Shown: positions 1-10,400 of the stretch, one piece after another
How positions within the stretch are numbered: position 1 is the first letter of the stretch
Layout: every line of letters begins with the position of its first letter
NCBI RefSeq assembly: GCF_003634615.1
Contig: NZ_RBKX01000001.1
Span: 3,162,001-3,226,000, forward strand
DNA from: Flavobacterium sp. 102
Lineage (GTDB): Bacteria > Bacteroidota > Bacteroidia > Flavobacteriales > Flavobacteriaceae
Length of the DNA: 64,000 bases
Direction: 5' to 3'
Notes under the pieces: generated by a model
Seen by the model: only the letters and a program-made list of their open reading frames with translations
Databases searched by the model: none
Told to the model about the DNA's origin: nothing
Made by a program: the position numbers and the translations under genes

Positions 1-1117
1 GAATTACATTTTCTAATTCTCGTACATTTCCCGGCCATGGGTGTCTGACTAGTAGATCAACGGCTTTTTCAGATAGTGAAATATCATTTTTCTGATATTC
101 AGCACCATATTTCTTTAAAAGCATAGTAACAATAGGAAGTATATCTTTTGGACGTTCTCTCAACGGAGAAGTCTCTATTTGAACCACATTTAGGCGATAA
201 TACAAATCTTCTCTGAAAGTTCCTTTTTGACACATTTCAAATAAGTTATTATTGGTAGCAGAAATAATCCTTACGTCAATCTTTTGAGGTTTCTGTGAAC
301 CAATCATCGTAATCTCTTTTTCTTGTAAAGCCCTTAACAATCTGGTTTGTACCGCAAAAGAAGCCGTGCCTATCTCATCTAAAAACAAGGTACCGCCTTG
401 AGCAGCTTGAAACAAACCGGTTCTGTTCTCATTTGCTCCGGTAAAAGCTCCTTTTACATACCCAAATAGCTCTGACTCCATCAGATGTTCCGGAATGGCT
501 CCGCAGTTTACAGGTATAAAAGGTTTATTGGCAAACACGCCTTGATAATGTATGGCTCTGGCCACTAATTCTTTACCGGTTCCACTTTCGCCCAAAATTA
601 AAACCGTAGCGCTGTTGTTTTTAACGCGTTCAATGACATCAATCATTTTCAAAAACTGTTCTGATTTACCCACCATGCCTCCATAATGGTTCTCTGGTAT
701 AGCGGCAACTTTTGTCATCTTCGAATCGACCGTTCTATTGCCATCCACTCGATGTAAAACATTTTGAATGGCTTTTTTTAACTCTTCACTCGTAAATGGT
801 TTAACTAAATAATCTTTAGCTCCGGCTTTAATGGAATCTAATGCACTGGTAACCGTCGGAAAACCTGTTATGACGAGCTTAGGAAGACTCGGATAATGTT
901 CTTCTGTGTACTTTAACAACTCTATACCGTTCATCCCCGGCATTTGAAGGTCGGTTATCAATAAATCAATAGTACTTTCTTCCAAGACACCAATAGCCTC
1001 GGCTACTGATGAGGCTTTGTAAGTGTGATAATTTTGTGCTTTTAAATTGCGCTGCAATAGTTCAAGCATATCATAATTATCATCGACAATAAGTACATTT
1101 TCTTTATTCAGTTTCAT
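1..1117 (-). CDS. Sigma-54-dependent response regulator (NtrC family), 3' end cut by window
   Basis: Transcription activator for sigma-54 RNA polymerase, switched by phosphorylation. Read on the minus strand, the N-terminus is a receiver domain with phosphoacceptor Asp near residue 56 (ITDLQMPGMNG) and the conserved KPF lysine. A central AAA+ domain follows, with Walker A GESGTGKE, the sigma-54 contact loop GAFTGA, and TFREDLYYRLNVV. The last visible residues, PWPGNVRELENVI, mark the end of the AAA+ domain, so only the Fis-type DNA-binding helix-turn-helix is missing beyond base 1. The ATG at 1117 lies 2 bases after the stop of the sensor kinase gene, so the two form a cognate operon. Families of this layout control nitrogen, acetoacetate, zinc or envelope responses; the target here cannot be told. 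Confidence 0.95.
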   Translation of the reverse strand, partial: MKLNKENVLIVDDNYDMLELLQRNLKAQNYHTYKASSVAEAIGVLEESTIDLLITDLQMPGMNGIELLKYTEEHYPSLPKLVITGFPTVTSALDSIKAGAKDYLVKPFTSEELKKAIQNVLHRVDGNRTVDSKMTKVAAIPENHYGGMVGKSEQFLKMIDVIERVKNNSATVLILGESGTGKELVARAIHYQGVFANKPFIPVNCGAIPEHLMESELFGYVKGAFTGANENRTGLFQAAQGGTLFLDEIGTASFAVQTRLLRALQEKEITMIGSQKPQKIDVRIISATNNNLFEMCQKGTFREDLYYRLNVVQIETSPLRERPKDILPIVTMLLKKYGAEYQKNDISLSEKAVDLLVRHPWPGNVRELENVI

Positions 1118-1119
1118 GC

Positions 1120-2214
1120 TTATAAGTATAAAGGAAGCGTTATTTTAAAAATGGCTCCGTTTGGTTTATTATCTGAAATTTCAATGGCGCCTTTATGGCT
1201 TTTTATAATACCGTGCACCACACTTAAACCCAATCCGGTTCCATCTCCCAAAGGCTTTGTGGTAAAAAAAGGTTCAAAAATACTCGATTTGATTTCAATG
1301 GAAACTCCCGGTCCTTCATCAATTATTTCAAGATAAAAGAACTTTTCATCATTAAAAACCTTGATATATATAGTACTGCCAACAGGTGAAACATACAGGG
1401 AATTTAATAGTAGATTGAACAAAACTTGTGTAAACTGAATATTGTCCAATCGCGCTTCCAATTTAGAATTTTCAAAGTCAAGTTGGTAGGACACCTGTTG
1501 CATTTTAAATTTCGGTTCCAAAAAAGAGAGCACCTGAGTCACTATAGGTTCAATTTTGAGCATCTCCATACTGCGAGGCATTTCACAGGAAAAAAACATA
1601 AGCTTCTTGACTATTTCTCTAGAGTATATAGCCGCGCTGATGATCTTCTTTAAATCTTGTGCACTTTGTTCATCCAATTCTTTTTGGGAAATCAATTCAG
1701 AAAATCCTAAAATATTACCCAATGGTGTGTTCAGTTCATGAGCAATACCGGCTGTTATTTCTCCGAGTATAGAAAGTCGGTCAACCCGTTCCGCATTTTG
1801 TTTTACAAAAGCTTCTCTTTCTTTGTTTAAATGCTTTTCATAATACCCATTGATATCATTGGCAATGGTAAACAACAAAATAAGTTCTTCGGACAAAAAG
1901 TTGTCTTGTGAAAATTGGGGTGATGGATAATGCACTTTAAGATAACCCATTTCCTGTTTGAAGATTAAAATCTTAGCATATTGAAAAACCGTTTTTGGAG
2001 GCAACGAATCTGTAAAGATATGGTATTCCTCCACTTTCAATTCTACAATAGCACTATGGGGAAATCGCCATGCTTTTTTTAAACTGAGACATATTTCCTC
2101 AAAAGTACTGTTAACATTACCCTCGCTTTGATTTATTATGGTAGATATTTCATATAAACATTCAAGCTCCTTAATCCGCTCTTTTAATTGTTCTTTTGTT
2201 GAATTGGGAAACAT
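1120..2214 (-). CDS. Sensor histidine kinase paired with the sigma-54 regulator
   Basis: Cytosolic histidine kinase of 364 residues with no membrane segment. Residues 1-140 form a GAF-like or coiled sensory region of no clear family. HisKA follows with phosphoacceptor His159 (GIAHELNTPLGNILG), then a HATPase_c domain (about 245-362) with N box FNLLLNSLYVSP, G1 box DEGPGV and G2 box GDGTGLGLSVVHGI. The arrangement is NtrB/AtoS-like. It is the first gene of a two-gene operon and almost touches the downstream regulator (2-base gap). A perfect TAnnTTTG box sits about 40 bases upstream of its ATG. The signal sensed is unknown. Confidence 0.93.
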   Translation of the reverse strand: MFPNSTKEQLKERIKELECLYEISTIINQSEGNVNSTFEEICLSLKKAWRFPHSAIVELKVEEYHIFTDSLPPKTVFQYAKILIFKQEMGYLKVHYPSPQFSQDNFLSEELILLFTIANDINGYYEKHLNKEREAFVKQNAERVDRLSILGEITAGIAHELNTPLGNILGFSELISQKELDEQSAQDLKKIISAAIYSREIVKKLMFFSCEMPRSMEMLKIEPIVTQVLSFLEPKFKMQQVSYQLDFENSKLEARLDNIQFTQVLFNLLLNSLYVSPVGSTIYIKVFNDEKFFYLEIIDEGPGVSIEIKSSIFEPFFTTKPLGDGTGLGLSVVHGIIKSHKGAIEISDNKPNGAIFKITLPLYL

Positions 2215-2254
2215 GGTCTTTACTATTTATTCTCACAGAAAAAATGCTGTCTAT

Positions 2255-2262
2255 CAAAGATA
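2255..2262 (-). promoter_or_regulatory. -7 promoter box of the kinase/regulator operon
   Basis: On the minus strand this reads TATCTTTG, a perfect match to the Bacteroidota -7 consensus TAnnTTTG. It would start transcription about 35 bases before the kinase ATG at 2214. No clear TTG was found at the -33 position. Confidence 0.55.
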
Positions 2263-2561
2263 CCTTTAAAAAACATATCTAAAAAGTTACGCCTCAATTT
2301 TAAGATTTCTTTTAAATACTCTGTGCTATGAATATAATTAAAATTGTACTTTTTCCAAATTACAGGCTACTTTATTTGATTCAGGATTCAATTACATAGT
2401 TTACTGTTACATATTATGATAACGCTAAAATCATTCTAATTGACCAAATTCAGATTGTTTGGCAATATTACTTACATACACTTATCCTTATATTAAAGAC
2501 ACCTGTTACTTTGAAATGCTAAAGTAAATAAAATTAAAGCCTTGCTGCTGCATATATTTGA
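2263..2561. other. AT-rich intergenic stretch
   Basis: No ORF with coding character, no strong hairpin and no RNA gene recognised. It lies between the divergent kinase operon and the rhomboid remnant and may contain further eroded sequence belonging to that remnant. Confidence 0.4.
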
Positions 2562-3142
2562 TACCTTCGAAAACTCTCGGACTACCAACAAAAGCCGCTT
2601 GAAAACTTTTCCTTCTTGGAACGAATAGAAAACACAACAGATACTGATGATTACATCACAGCCGCCGGGCAAAGCCCCTTAACCCGAGATAGTGGCGATT
2701 ATTGACCCATCAGTTTGTGAACAACGGTTTTACTACTTTAATCAGCAACTTGATTAGTTTGTTTTTTGTGGGACTTTGTTTGGAACCTTTAGTTAAAAAG
2801 AAACGCCGGTTAGTGATTTATTTATTTGGTGGTTTGTGTGGCGGCACAACCAGTATGAGTTGGAACTATTACGTAAATACGACCGGTGCTTCTGCAGCAG
2901 TGTTTGGACTGTATGGCGTTCTGCTTGTTTTAGCACTCATGAAGATTTTTGTCTTTGATACAAAGCTAAAGCTGCTGTATTTTGGAGTTGCTTCCTTTTC
3001 ATTGGGACTTACGTTTTGTTTTAAGTGTAAAAACTTTTCTGATTCTTCTGCCGATATGGGTGGTTTAGCTTTTGGTATATTCATTGGGGCAATAGGTTGT
3101 GAAACTATCAAGAGAGCACTAGAAAATAAAAAAAGAAACTAA
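2562..3142 (+). pseudogene. Rhomboid-family intramembrane protease remnant (internal deletion and frameshift)
   Basis: The 3' part, open from a TTG at 2702, encodes rhomboid transmembrane core features: (W)RLLTHQFVNNGF, then SNLISLFFVG..LEP, then GASAAVFGLYG holding the catalytic-serine GxSx motif, and finally ADMGGLAFG, where family members normally have AHxGG. The catalytic His is therefore Asp. Just upstream, in another frame, lies SFLERIENTTDTDDYI...SPLTRDSGDY; its reading frame ends in a stop at the point where the WRLL frame takes over. From memory, flavobacterial rhomboids have a longer N-terminal soluble region with an ERI-type segment, several extra helices, then PLT...WRLLT, so a large internal piece also seems lost. 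Shift, deletion and His-to-Asp change together say the gene is dead. Confidence 0.65.
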
Positions 3143-3445
3143 CCCTAGCGCAACAGGAGAAAAAATGGCGTTGAAGTTATTGAAATCGTTCCAGGTCAGT
3201 ATAAAGTAGTATAACAACGCTTCTCGATACTATTTTCACAATAAAATATCTTGATAAGATTGCTACACCAGTGAACCCAAAGACAAAGTGCATACTGTAT
3301 CGAACAATATAATTCTCGCTGGCTAAAACACACTTACGATAAAAATACTTGCCGAATCAAAGCCAACGAAATATGTTATTGTTGATAATAATTGTATATT
3401 AGGGCCATATTTATAATGGCTTTTTAAACCACCCACCCTTGCATC
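3143..3445. other. Intergenic region with a possible C-terminal gene fragment
   Basis: Frame +, about 3149-3214, reads NGVEVIEIVPGQYKVV and then stops. This has coding-like composition but no start, and may be the eroded end of an unidentified gene. The remainder up to the regulator at 3446 shows no clear element. Confidence 0.3.
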
Positions 3446-4441
3446 ATGATTAAAGACAGTAACTTGTATAAAATTTTGATAGTTGAAGATAATCCGGGTG
3501 ATTACTTACTAGCAAAAAGTTATTTAGAAGAAATGTTTCTGAACATTGAAATTCATCGTTGCGAAAATTTTAAGCAAGCCAATGAATTCAAGGAAAATAA
3601 TGCGATAAATTTAGATGTAATCCTTTTAGATTTAAGCCTGCCTGACAAGAGCAAAGACACTTTAATGCCTGAAATGTTAGTAGCTTTTAATGCTACACCA
3701 CTCATTGTGCTCACAGGCTATTCTGATTTTTCTTTCGCCACCAAATCGATAAACTTAGGCGCTTCCGATTATTTGCTCAAGGATGATTTAAATGGTATGA
3801 TCCTGTACAAAAGCATCATTTATAGCATCGAAAGAAACAAGCACATACTAAAGCATGCTGAAGCCGAGAAAGAATATGCAGACTTGTTCCATCTTAGCCC
3901 GCAACCCATGTGGGTTTACAATAGAGTTTGTCATTCTTTTGAAGCGATAAATCAGGCTACCATCAACCATTATGGATATGATGCTGAAGAGTTTAGCCAA
4001 ATGAACTACAATGATATTTTAGCTGATTCCGATAAAACAAAACAAGAAGCGGACGCAATCAATAGTGTGTATCTTAATAAAATTGTACAACACAAAAAGA
4101 AAAACGGAGAAATCATAGATGTGGAAATCATCAGCAATCCCATCATTTATAAAGGCAAGAATGCCGAAGTAGTATTGATTAATGACATCACCGAAAACCT
4201 CAAGCATTTAGAAGCCATCAACAGCAGAAACAAAGAGTTGACCGAAATCCAATGGATGCAGTCACATATTGTCAGAGCGCCGGTGGCCAGAATTATGGAT
4301 TTGATAAACTTAATTACGAATGAAACGCACACTTCTCCTCATGAAGTAAAAGAAACACTGAACTTCATCACCCAATCCGCGCACGAACTCGATGGGATCA
4401 TAAGAGAAATCACCCATAAAACCAATAAATTTAAAAAGTAA
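3446..4441 (+). CDS. Hybrid REC-PAS protein ending in a lone HisKA-like helix pair (no ATPase domain)
   Basis: 331 residues. Residues 8-125 form a receiver domain with acidic pair E14/D15, phosphoacceptor Asp62 (ILLDLSLPD) and conserved Lys112. Residues about 140-255 form a PAS domain ending in the usual DITEN linker. The C-terminus carries a HisKA-like dimerisation helix with His274 (QSHIVRAPVARIMDLI), but the protein stops before any HATPase_c domain. It could be phosphorylated in trans by a neighbour such as the giant kinase transcribed towards it, or act as a phosphorelay intermediate. The stop at 4441 is 30 bases from the stop of the convergent giant kinase gene. Confidence 0.85.
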   Translation: MIKDSNLYKILIVEDNPGDYLLAKSYLEEMFLNIEIHRCENFKQANEFKENNAINLDVILLDLSLPDKSKDTLMPEMLVAFNATPLIVLTGYSDFSFATKSINLGASDYLLKDDLNGMILYKSIIYSIERNKHILKHAEAEKEYADLFHLSPQPMWVYNRVCHSFEAINQATINHYGYDAEEFSQMNYNDILADSDKTKQEADAINSVYLNKIVQHKKKNGEIIDVEIISNPIIYKGKNAEVVLINDITENLKHLEAINSRNKELTEIQWMQSHIVRAPVARIMDLINLITNETHTSPHEVKETLNFITQSAHELDGIIREITHKTNKFKK

Positions 4442-4471
4442 ACAGTACTTCTGCTCGGGCAATCTTATCAA

Positions 4472-7400
4472 TTACACTATTTTCTTAGGAATCGTGAAAT
4501 AAAATTTACTTCCTACACCAAGAGTCGACTCTAACCAAATTTTTCCGCCCAATGACTCCACAATCTTTTTGGTGACTGCCAATCCCATACCCGTGCCCAC
4601 ATACTCATCTTTGTTGTGTAAACGTTGGAAAATCACAAATATTTTATCAAAGTAATCCTTGTGGATACCAATACCATTGTCCTCAACCGCAAAACACCAG
4701 TGATCATCAAAAGAAGTAAACGAAATTTTCACTATCGGAGTAACCTCCTTTCGACTGTATTTCAAGGCATTACTAATTAAATTCTGAAACAACTGCAACA
4801 GCGGCGATTTGTAGCATTTTACCTCAGGGAGCGATTGCTCAGTGATGATATTGGCATTTAATTCTTCAATTTGTTTGCGGTGCAGAATTTTTATTTCTTC
4901 AATCAAAGTATTAAGGTCAATAGATTCCGTAATTTCCTCTGTTCTTCCTACTCTTGAATACTCTAAAAGATCCAAAATAAGTTGTCGCATTCGCTTGGCA
5001 CCATCGATAGCAAAGTCAACATAAAGAGTCGCCGTTTCATCAAAATTGTTGCCATACTTTTTATTCAACAAAGTCAAGAAACTGGTCACCATTCTTAAAG
5101 GTTCCTGCAAATCATGAGAAGCGATATAGGCAAACTGCTCTAACTCCTGATTAGAAACAACCAATTCGGCTTTTTGCTTTTTCAAACTTTCATTCAACTC
5201 AATCAAACGGCTTTCATAAATCTTACGTTGGGAAATATCTCTGATGAAAGCACAAAAGAACTCTTCACCATCTTGTTGTATCGGCAATACCGTTAATTCT
5301 ATCGGAAACTCTTCTCCTCCTTTTCTAATCGCTGACAGCTGGAGTAATACATTCAATGCGTTTCCTTTTCCGGTTTTTAAATAATTTTTCATGCCAATAT
5401 CATGCATTGCACGATAGTTTTCCGGAATAATAATCTTGGAAAGCTCTTTGCCCATCACTTCGCTTTCGCTCCAACCAAATATTTCATCTGCTTGAGGATT
5501 CCAGAAGGTAATCATTCCTTTTTTGTCAATACAAATAATAGCATCTAAGGCCGCATTCATGATTAACTTTCTTCTCTCCTCACTACTCTTGATCTTCTCT
5601 TGCGTTTTCTTTCTTTCATCAATATCCTGAAAACTACCATAAATTCTGCTGTAATTTCCATTGACAAGTTCAACTTCACCGATAACCCTTACCCAACGTT
5701 CATTGCCTTTTCCGGTTATAATCTGAAACTCATCGTCCCAAGATTCACCGGTTTTGAAACCGCGCTCAATAATTTTTTTGATGTTATTGCGGTGAACTCC
5801 CTTTTTATAAAAAGAAAGACCTGTTTTCAAACGGGGAATATAATCCGGGGCAACTTCGTGTATTTCTTTAGTTATATCAGACCAAAAAACAGTATTACTT
5901 TGTAAATCCAATTCCCAACCGCCAATTCTCGCCAGTTCATTGGCCTTTTGAAGTAATTCTTCCAATTCTTTCTTTTCAGTAATGTCTTTGGCGACCGCAT
6001 AAATACTATTTTCTTGCTTAGAATAAGTAGCATTCCACGCCAACCACTTTATTTTTCCGGATTTGGTTACATACCTGTTTTCAAAATAAAAAGTATGGTT
6101 GACTTCCAATAAACGTTGGGCTTCATTAGTTGATTTTTCTCTGTCTTCAGGATGAATAAAATTTTCAAAAGGAACAGCGTAAAACTCTTCTTCAGTATAG
6201 CCCAAAAGTTCGCAGGCAGCCGGATTAATTCTTTTGAAATAACCCTCTTCCATATCAATAATTACAATAACATCGGGCGCAAAATTGAAGAGTTGATTCA
6301 ATTCTTGTTCCAATTGTTTTCGTTTGATTTCCGGTCCTAAATAATTAGTTAAGGTTTTAAATAATGTTAAATATTTAGCATGATCTTCAATAGCATAATC
6401 AAGGCCAAAAGTAAGTACTCCAACTACCTGATTGTTATGAAGCAAAGGCATAGCCATAATTGTTTTTAAACCAAATTTTGCTGCCGCTTTATTTCGGGTA
6501 AATTCTTTTTTCTTAGAGAGATTACTCCAAATCTGTATTTCTTTAGTTTGGGCAGCAATACCCGCCAACCCTTCTCCACTTTTGAAAGCAGAGATTAACT
6601 TGGTTTCCTCTTGGAAACTTTTCATGTTTTCCGTCACAGCGTGACTGCTGACTTTGTTGATGATCTTTCTATCACTACTGCTCAACCAAGCTTCGGCCAA
6701 ACAAAAACCGCAAAAATCACTAATATAACGCAATGTCTTATCTAATGTTTCATGCAACTTGATAGATTCATTGAAAACAATACTGATGTCAGCAATAAGC
6801 TCATTTTGTAACTCTGTCGTTTTTTGAATAGTAACATCTCTTTCTACAGCAATCCAATGCGTATACCATCCTTTTTCATCGGCTACAGGACTAATAGAAA
6901 AATTCACCCAGAATTCTTCTCCGCCTTTTTTATAATTGATGGTGGTGATGTCGCAGGACTCCCAGTTTTCAATGGCGCGGCGCAAACGCTTTAATTCCTT
7001 TTTATCAGACTTTGGTCCCTGCAATAGTCTTGGTGTTTTACCAATGACCTCCTCAGCAGCATAACCGGTCATTTTGGTAAAAGCATCGTTTACATAAATA
7101 ATTTTAGGGCCGGGTTCGCCAAAGGGTTCTGCCTCTGTAATCATTACCGCATCATTAGTATAGGTGACCACAGAACTCATCAACTTCAACTGCTGTTCTT
7201 CTTGTTTTCGCTGGGTAATGTCGGTCATACTGCCTATTTTTCTTTTGACAATACCGGCCTCATCATATTCAATATAGGTTCGATCCGAAATACTTATCCA
7301 ACCTTTATTTTCTGTTTTTAATTGGTACTCTTCATAAAAAATATCGTTTTTAGCGGCAACGGCATTTTCATAACTTTGTAAAATACGCTCTCGTTCATCG

Positions 7401-10400
7401 GGGTGCAGGCGATTAATCCACTCGATTCTTTCGGGCACCAAATTATCTAAGGTCAATCCGAACATCTCTTGGTGGACTAAATTAGCCCAACCTTTATTGG
7501 TCACATAATCCCATTCCCAGATGGCATCCTGGGCGGCTTTCCCAATCAATTCAAAACGTTCATTCGATTTTCGAGTTGCTTCTTCTGCCTCTTTTCGTTC
7601 GGTGATATCCTGAAGGGCACCAATGATTTGAATAGCCTTTCCGTTATCATCTCTAATCACCAACACTTTATTTAAAACAAAAGCATACTCTCCATCCGAT
7701 TTGAGAAAGCGATGTTCATAAGACCAGTTGGTGTCCTTACTCTTTATTGCTTCTCTGGCACTCCCTAACACTTGTTCCGCTTCATCCGGATGCAAACGCT
7801 TTTCGATTTTCTCTTCATCCGATAGCATTTCGTCATCCATCTTACCGAACAAATGATTAAAGGTTTCACCGAGAAAAATTTTATTATTAGTGATGTCCCA
7901 ATCCCAGATGGCATCTGAAGTAGCTTTAGTCACATTTTCATACCGAATATTACTTTCGGTTAAAGCCCTTTCTTTGAGATAACTTTCCAAAATTACTTGA
8001 AGTATATGACAAGCCCTACCAATCGTGTTTTCTTCTAACGGTGTGGGGAATTTTACGGTTCTGTAATAGGCCGCAAAAGTAGCCAACACTTTTCCTTCTG
8101 AGTTTAATATCGGATTGGACCAACAGGCTTTTAAATTATGCTTGGCGGCTAACGCTTTAAAATTAATCCACCTGATATCATGGGGAATATCGGTAACGAC
8201 TACTTTTTTTCTGAGGAAAGCGGCTGTTCCGCAAGAACCCATATTATTGCCAATTTCAGCTCCTTCTATAGCTTTTAAAAAAGATTTAGGCAAACTCGGC
8301 GAAGCCAAATTGAATAACTGTTTTCTTTTTCTCACTTGCATGGAACAAAGCATGCCCACATGCAATTTTTCAATACCCAGCATGTATTTCTCTATAACCT
8401 CATTAAAAGGAATACTACCTAAGGCATTCAACTCTAATATTTCTCTTTCTAAAATTTCGAGATTGTGATAGTATTTACTCTCCGAAATATCTTTTAAAGC
8501 ACCAATGATTCGCGTTACTTTATTATTCTCATCCCTAATAAAATAGGCGCTGTCTTGTACAAATACCTCTTGACCGTTGGGTTGTATGATTCGGTATTCA
8601 TGCTTCCAATGGTTTTCAGTACTACTGGTGATTTCAGCAATACTTTTAGCCGCCAAATCTCTATCCTCCGGATGTATATAATTACTCCAATTGCTGTCCG
8701 GTGAGTTGAGTTCTTCTAAATCAAATCCGAAGTTGGTTTTAAATCCTTCTGCCCGATAAATAACATTATTGACTAAATCCCAATCCCAAATAGCATCAGA
8801 AGTAGCTTTGGTTACATTTTCATAGCGTTGAATACTTTCCCTGAGTCTTTCCTCTGTCAACTTACGGTCAGTAACATCCTGAACCGTCCCGGCTAAATAA
8901 ATAATTTTGCTATTGCTGTCTTTTTGCAACTTTCCTTTCTCATGTACCCATTTTATTTTCCCATCTTTGAGGATAATTCTATGCTCTATATCCATATCCT
9001 TTTCTCCGTTTATGGCGGCCAACTGATCTTCCATAAAGGCTTCAAGATCATCCGGATGAATGGTAGAGGTAAACAATTCAAAATTGGGTTTTATATTTTT
9101 ATTGAAATTCCAAATCTTGTATACTTCTGAAGACCAAAATAAATTCTCTGTGGCTATTTCACGTTGCCAATAACCCAATTTGGCTATTTCTTGAGCACTT
9201 CTCAATTTGGCTTCTCTATCTTTCAGAACGCTCAATGCCTTTTTACTGTCAGTTATATTTTTGGCATAGCAAGCAATTCCAACGACTTCTTTTTCTTTGT
9301 AAATGGGATTAAAAGTAATATCATACCAAACTTCTTTATCACCGGAAGCAGACGTACTTTTCACTTCTTCTTTAATGGAAATTCCGGCTAAAGTTTTGGA
9401 GTAACATTCTTTCCAAAAATCGAGATACTCCAGAGGAAAAGCCTTTTCTATCAAAAGACTTTCACCGGGTTCAATCGTTATACCGATTTGAGACTGAATA
9501 TTATTAAGGAACGCTTGATTGGCGGCAATTAATTTAAAATTTTTACTAACACTCCAGATTAAATCATCGGTACTGTTGATGAGTGCTTCTTTGTCTCTTT
9601 TTTCAAATTCTTTTAGCTCTTCATTCTTTAATTTTTCAGTAACATCAATCAACATTAAAAATGACATCCGTCGCCCTTTATAATTAATCAAATGAGCCGT
9701 AATATCCATAAACATAATCTCACCATTCTTTTTTTGGTGGCGCCAAATATTTTTATGTATTTGACCATATGCTTCTTCACTGGCTACCACTCTCTCAATT
9801 TTTTCTATATCTTCGGGTGGTCGAATATCTCTTATCGTTAAGCTTAAAAACTCTTCTTTAGAATAACCATATTTTAATAGCGTTTCTTCATTGCAGTCGA
9901 CGATTTGCAACGTCTCAAAATCAAAAATAAACATCGGAGCCGGGCTATTGTCGAAAAGGTTTTTATAAAGCTTCTCAGATGCTATTAGTGCGGCTTCTTG
10001 TTTTACTTTTTCTGTAGCATCTTTGGCGATACAAAACATAATTTTTTCGGTATCATCCCATTTGGCTGACCAAACAATCGGAACTAAAGTCCCGTCTTTT
10101 TTGATATACCGGTTCTGAAAATTGGTTTTATCAAAACCGGCTATAATTTCAAGTGAACTTATTTTTGTCTTTTCTACATCATCAGGATGAACCAATTTAA
10201 TATATTTTGTCCCAACAAGTTCCTCGGGTGTGTAACCCCAAACCTTTTCGGAAGCACTGCTTACTTTCACAAAATTACCTTCTACATCAATAGTGCAAAT
10301 AACATCGATGGAGGAACTCATAATTTTATCGAGTTCCGCTTTAGTTTCTTTAATGGCGAGATGGCTCTCGGTTTCATCGGTTATATCTCTGGCCGTAACA

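Noticed and set aside
6950..7200. Functional blue-light LOV photoreceptor
   Set aside because: The adduct-forming Cys is absent (GKTPRLLQG).
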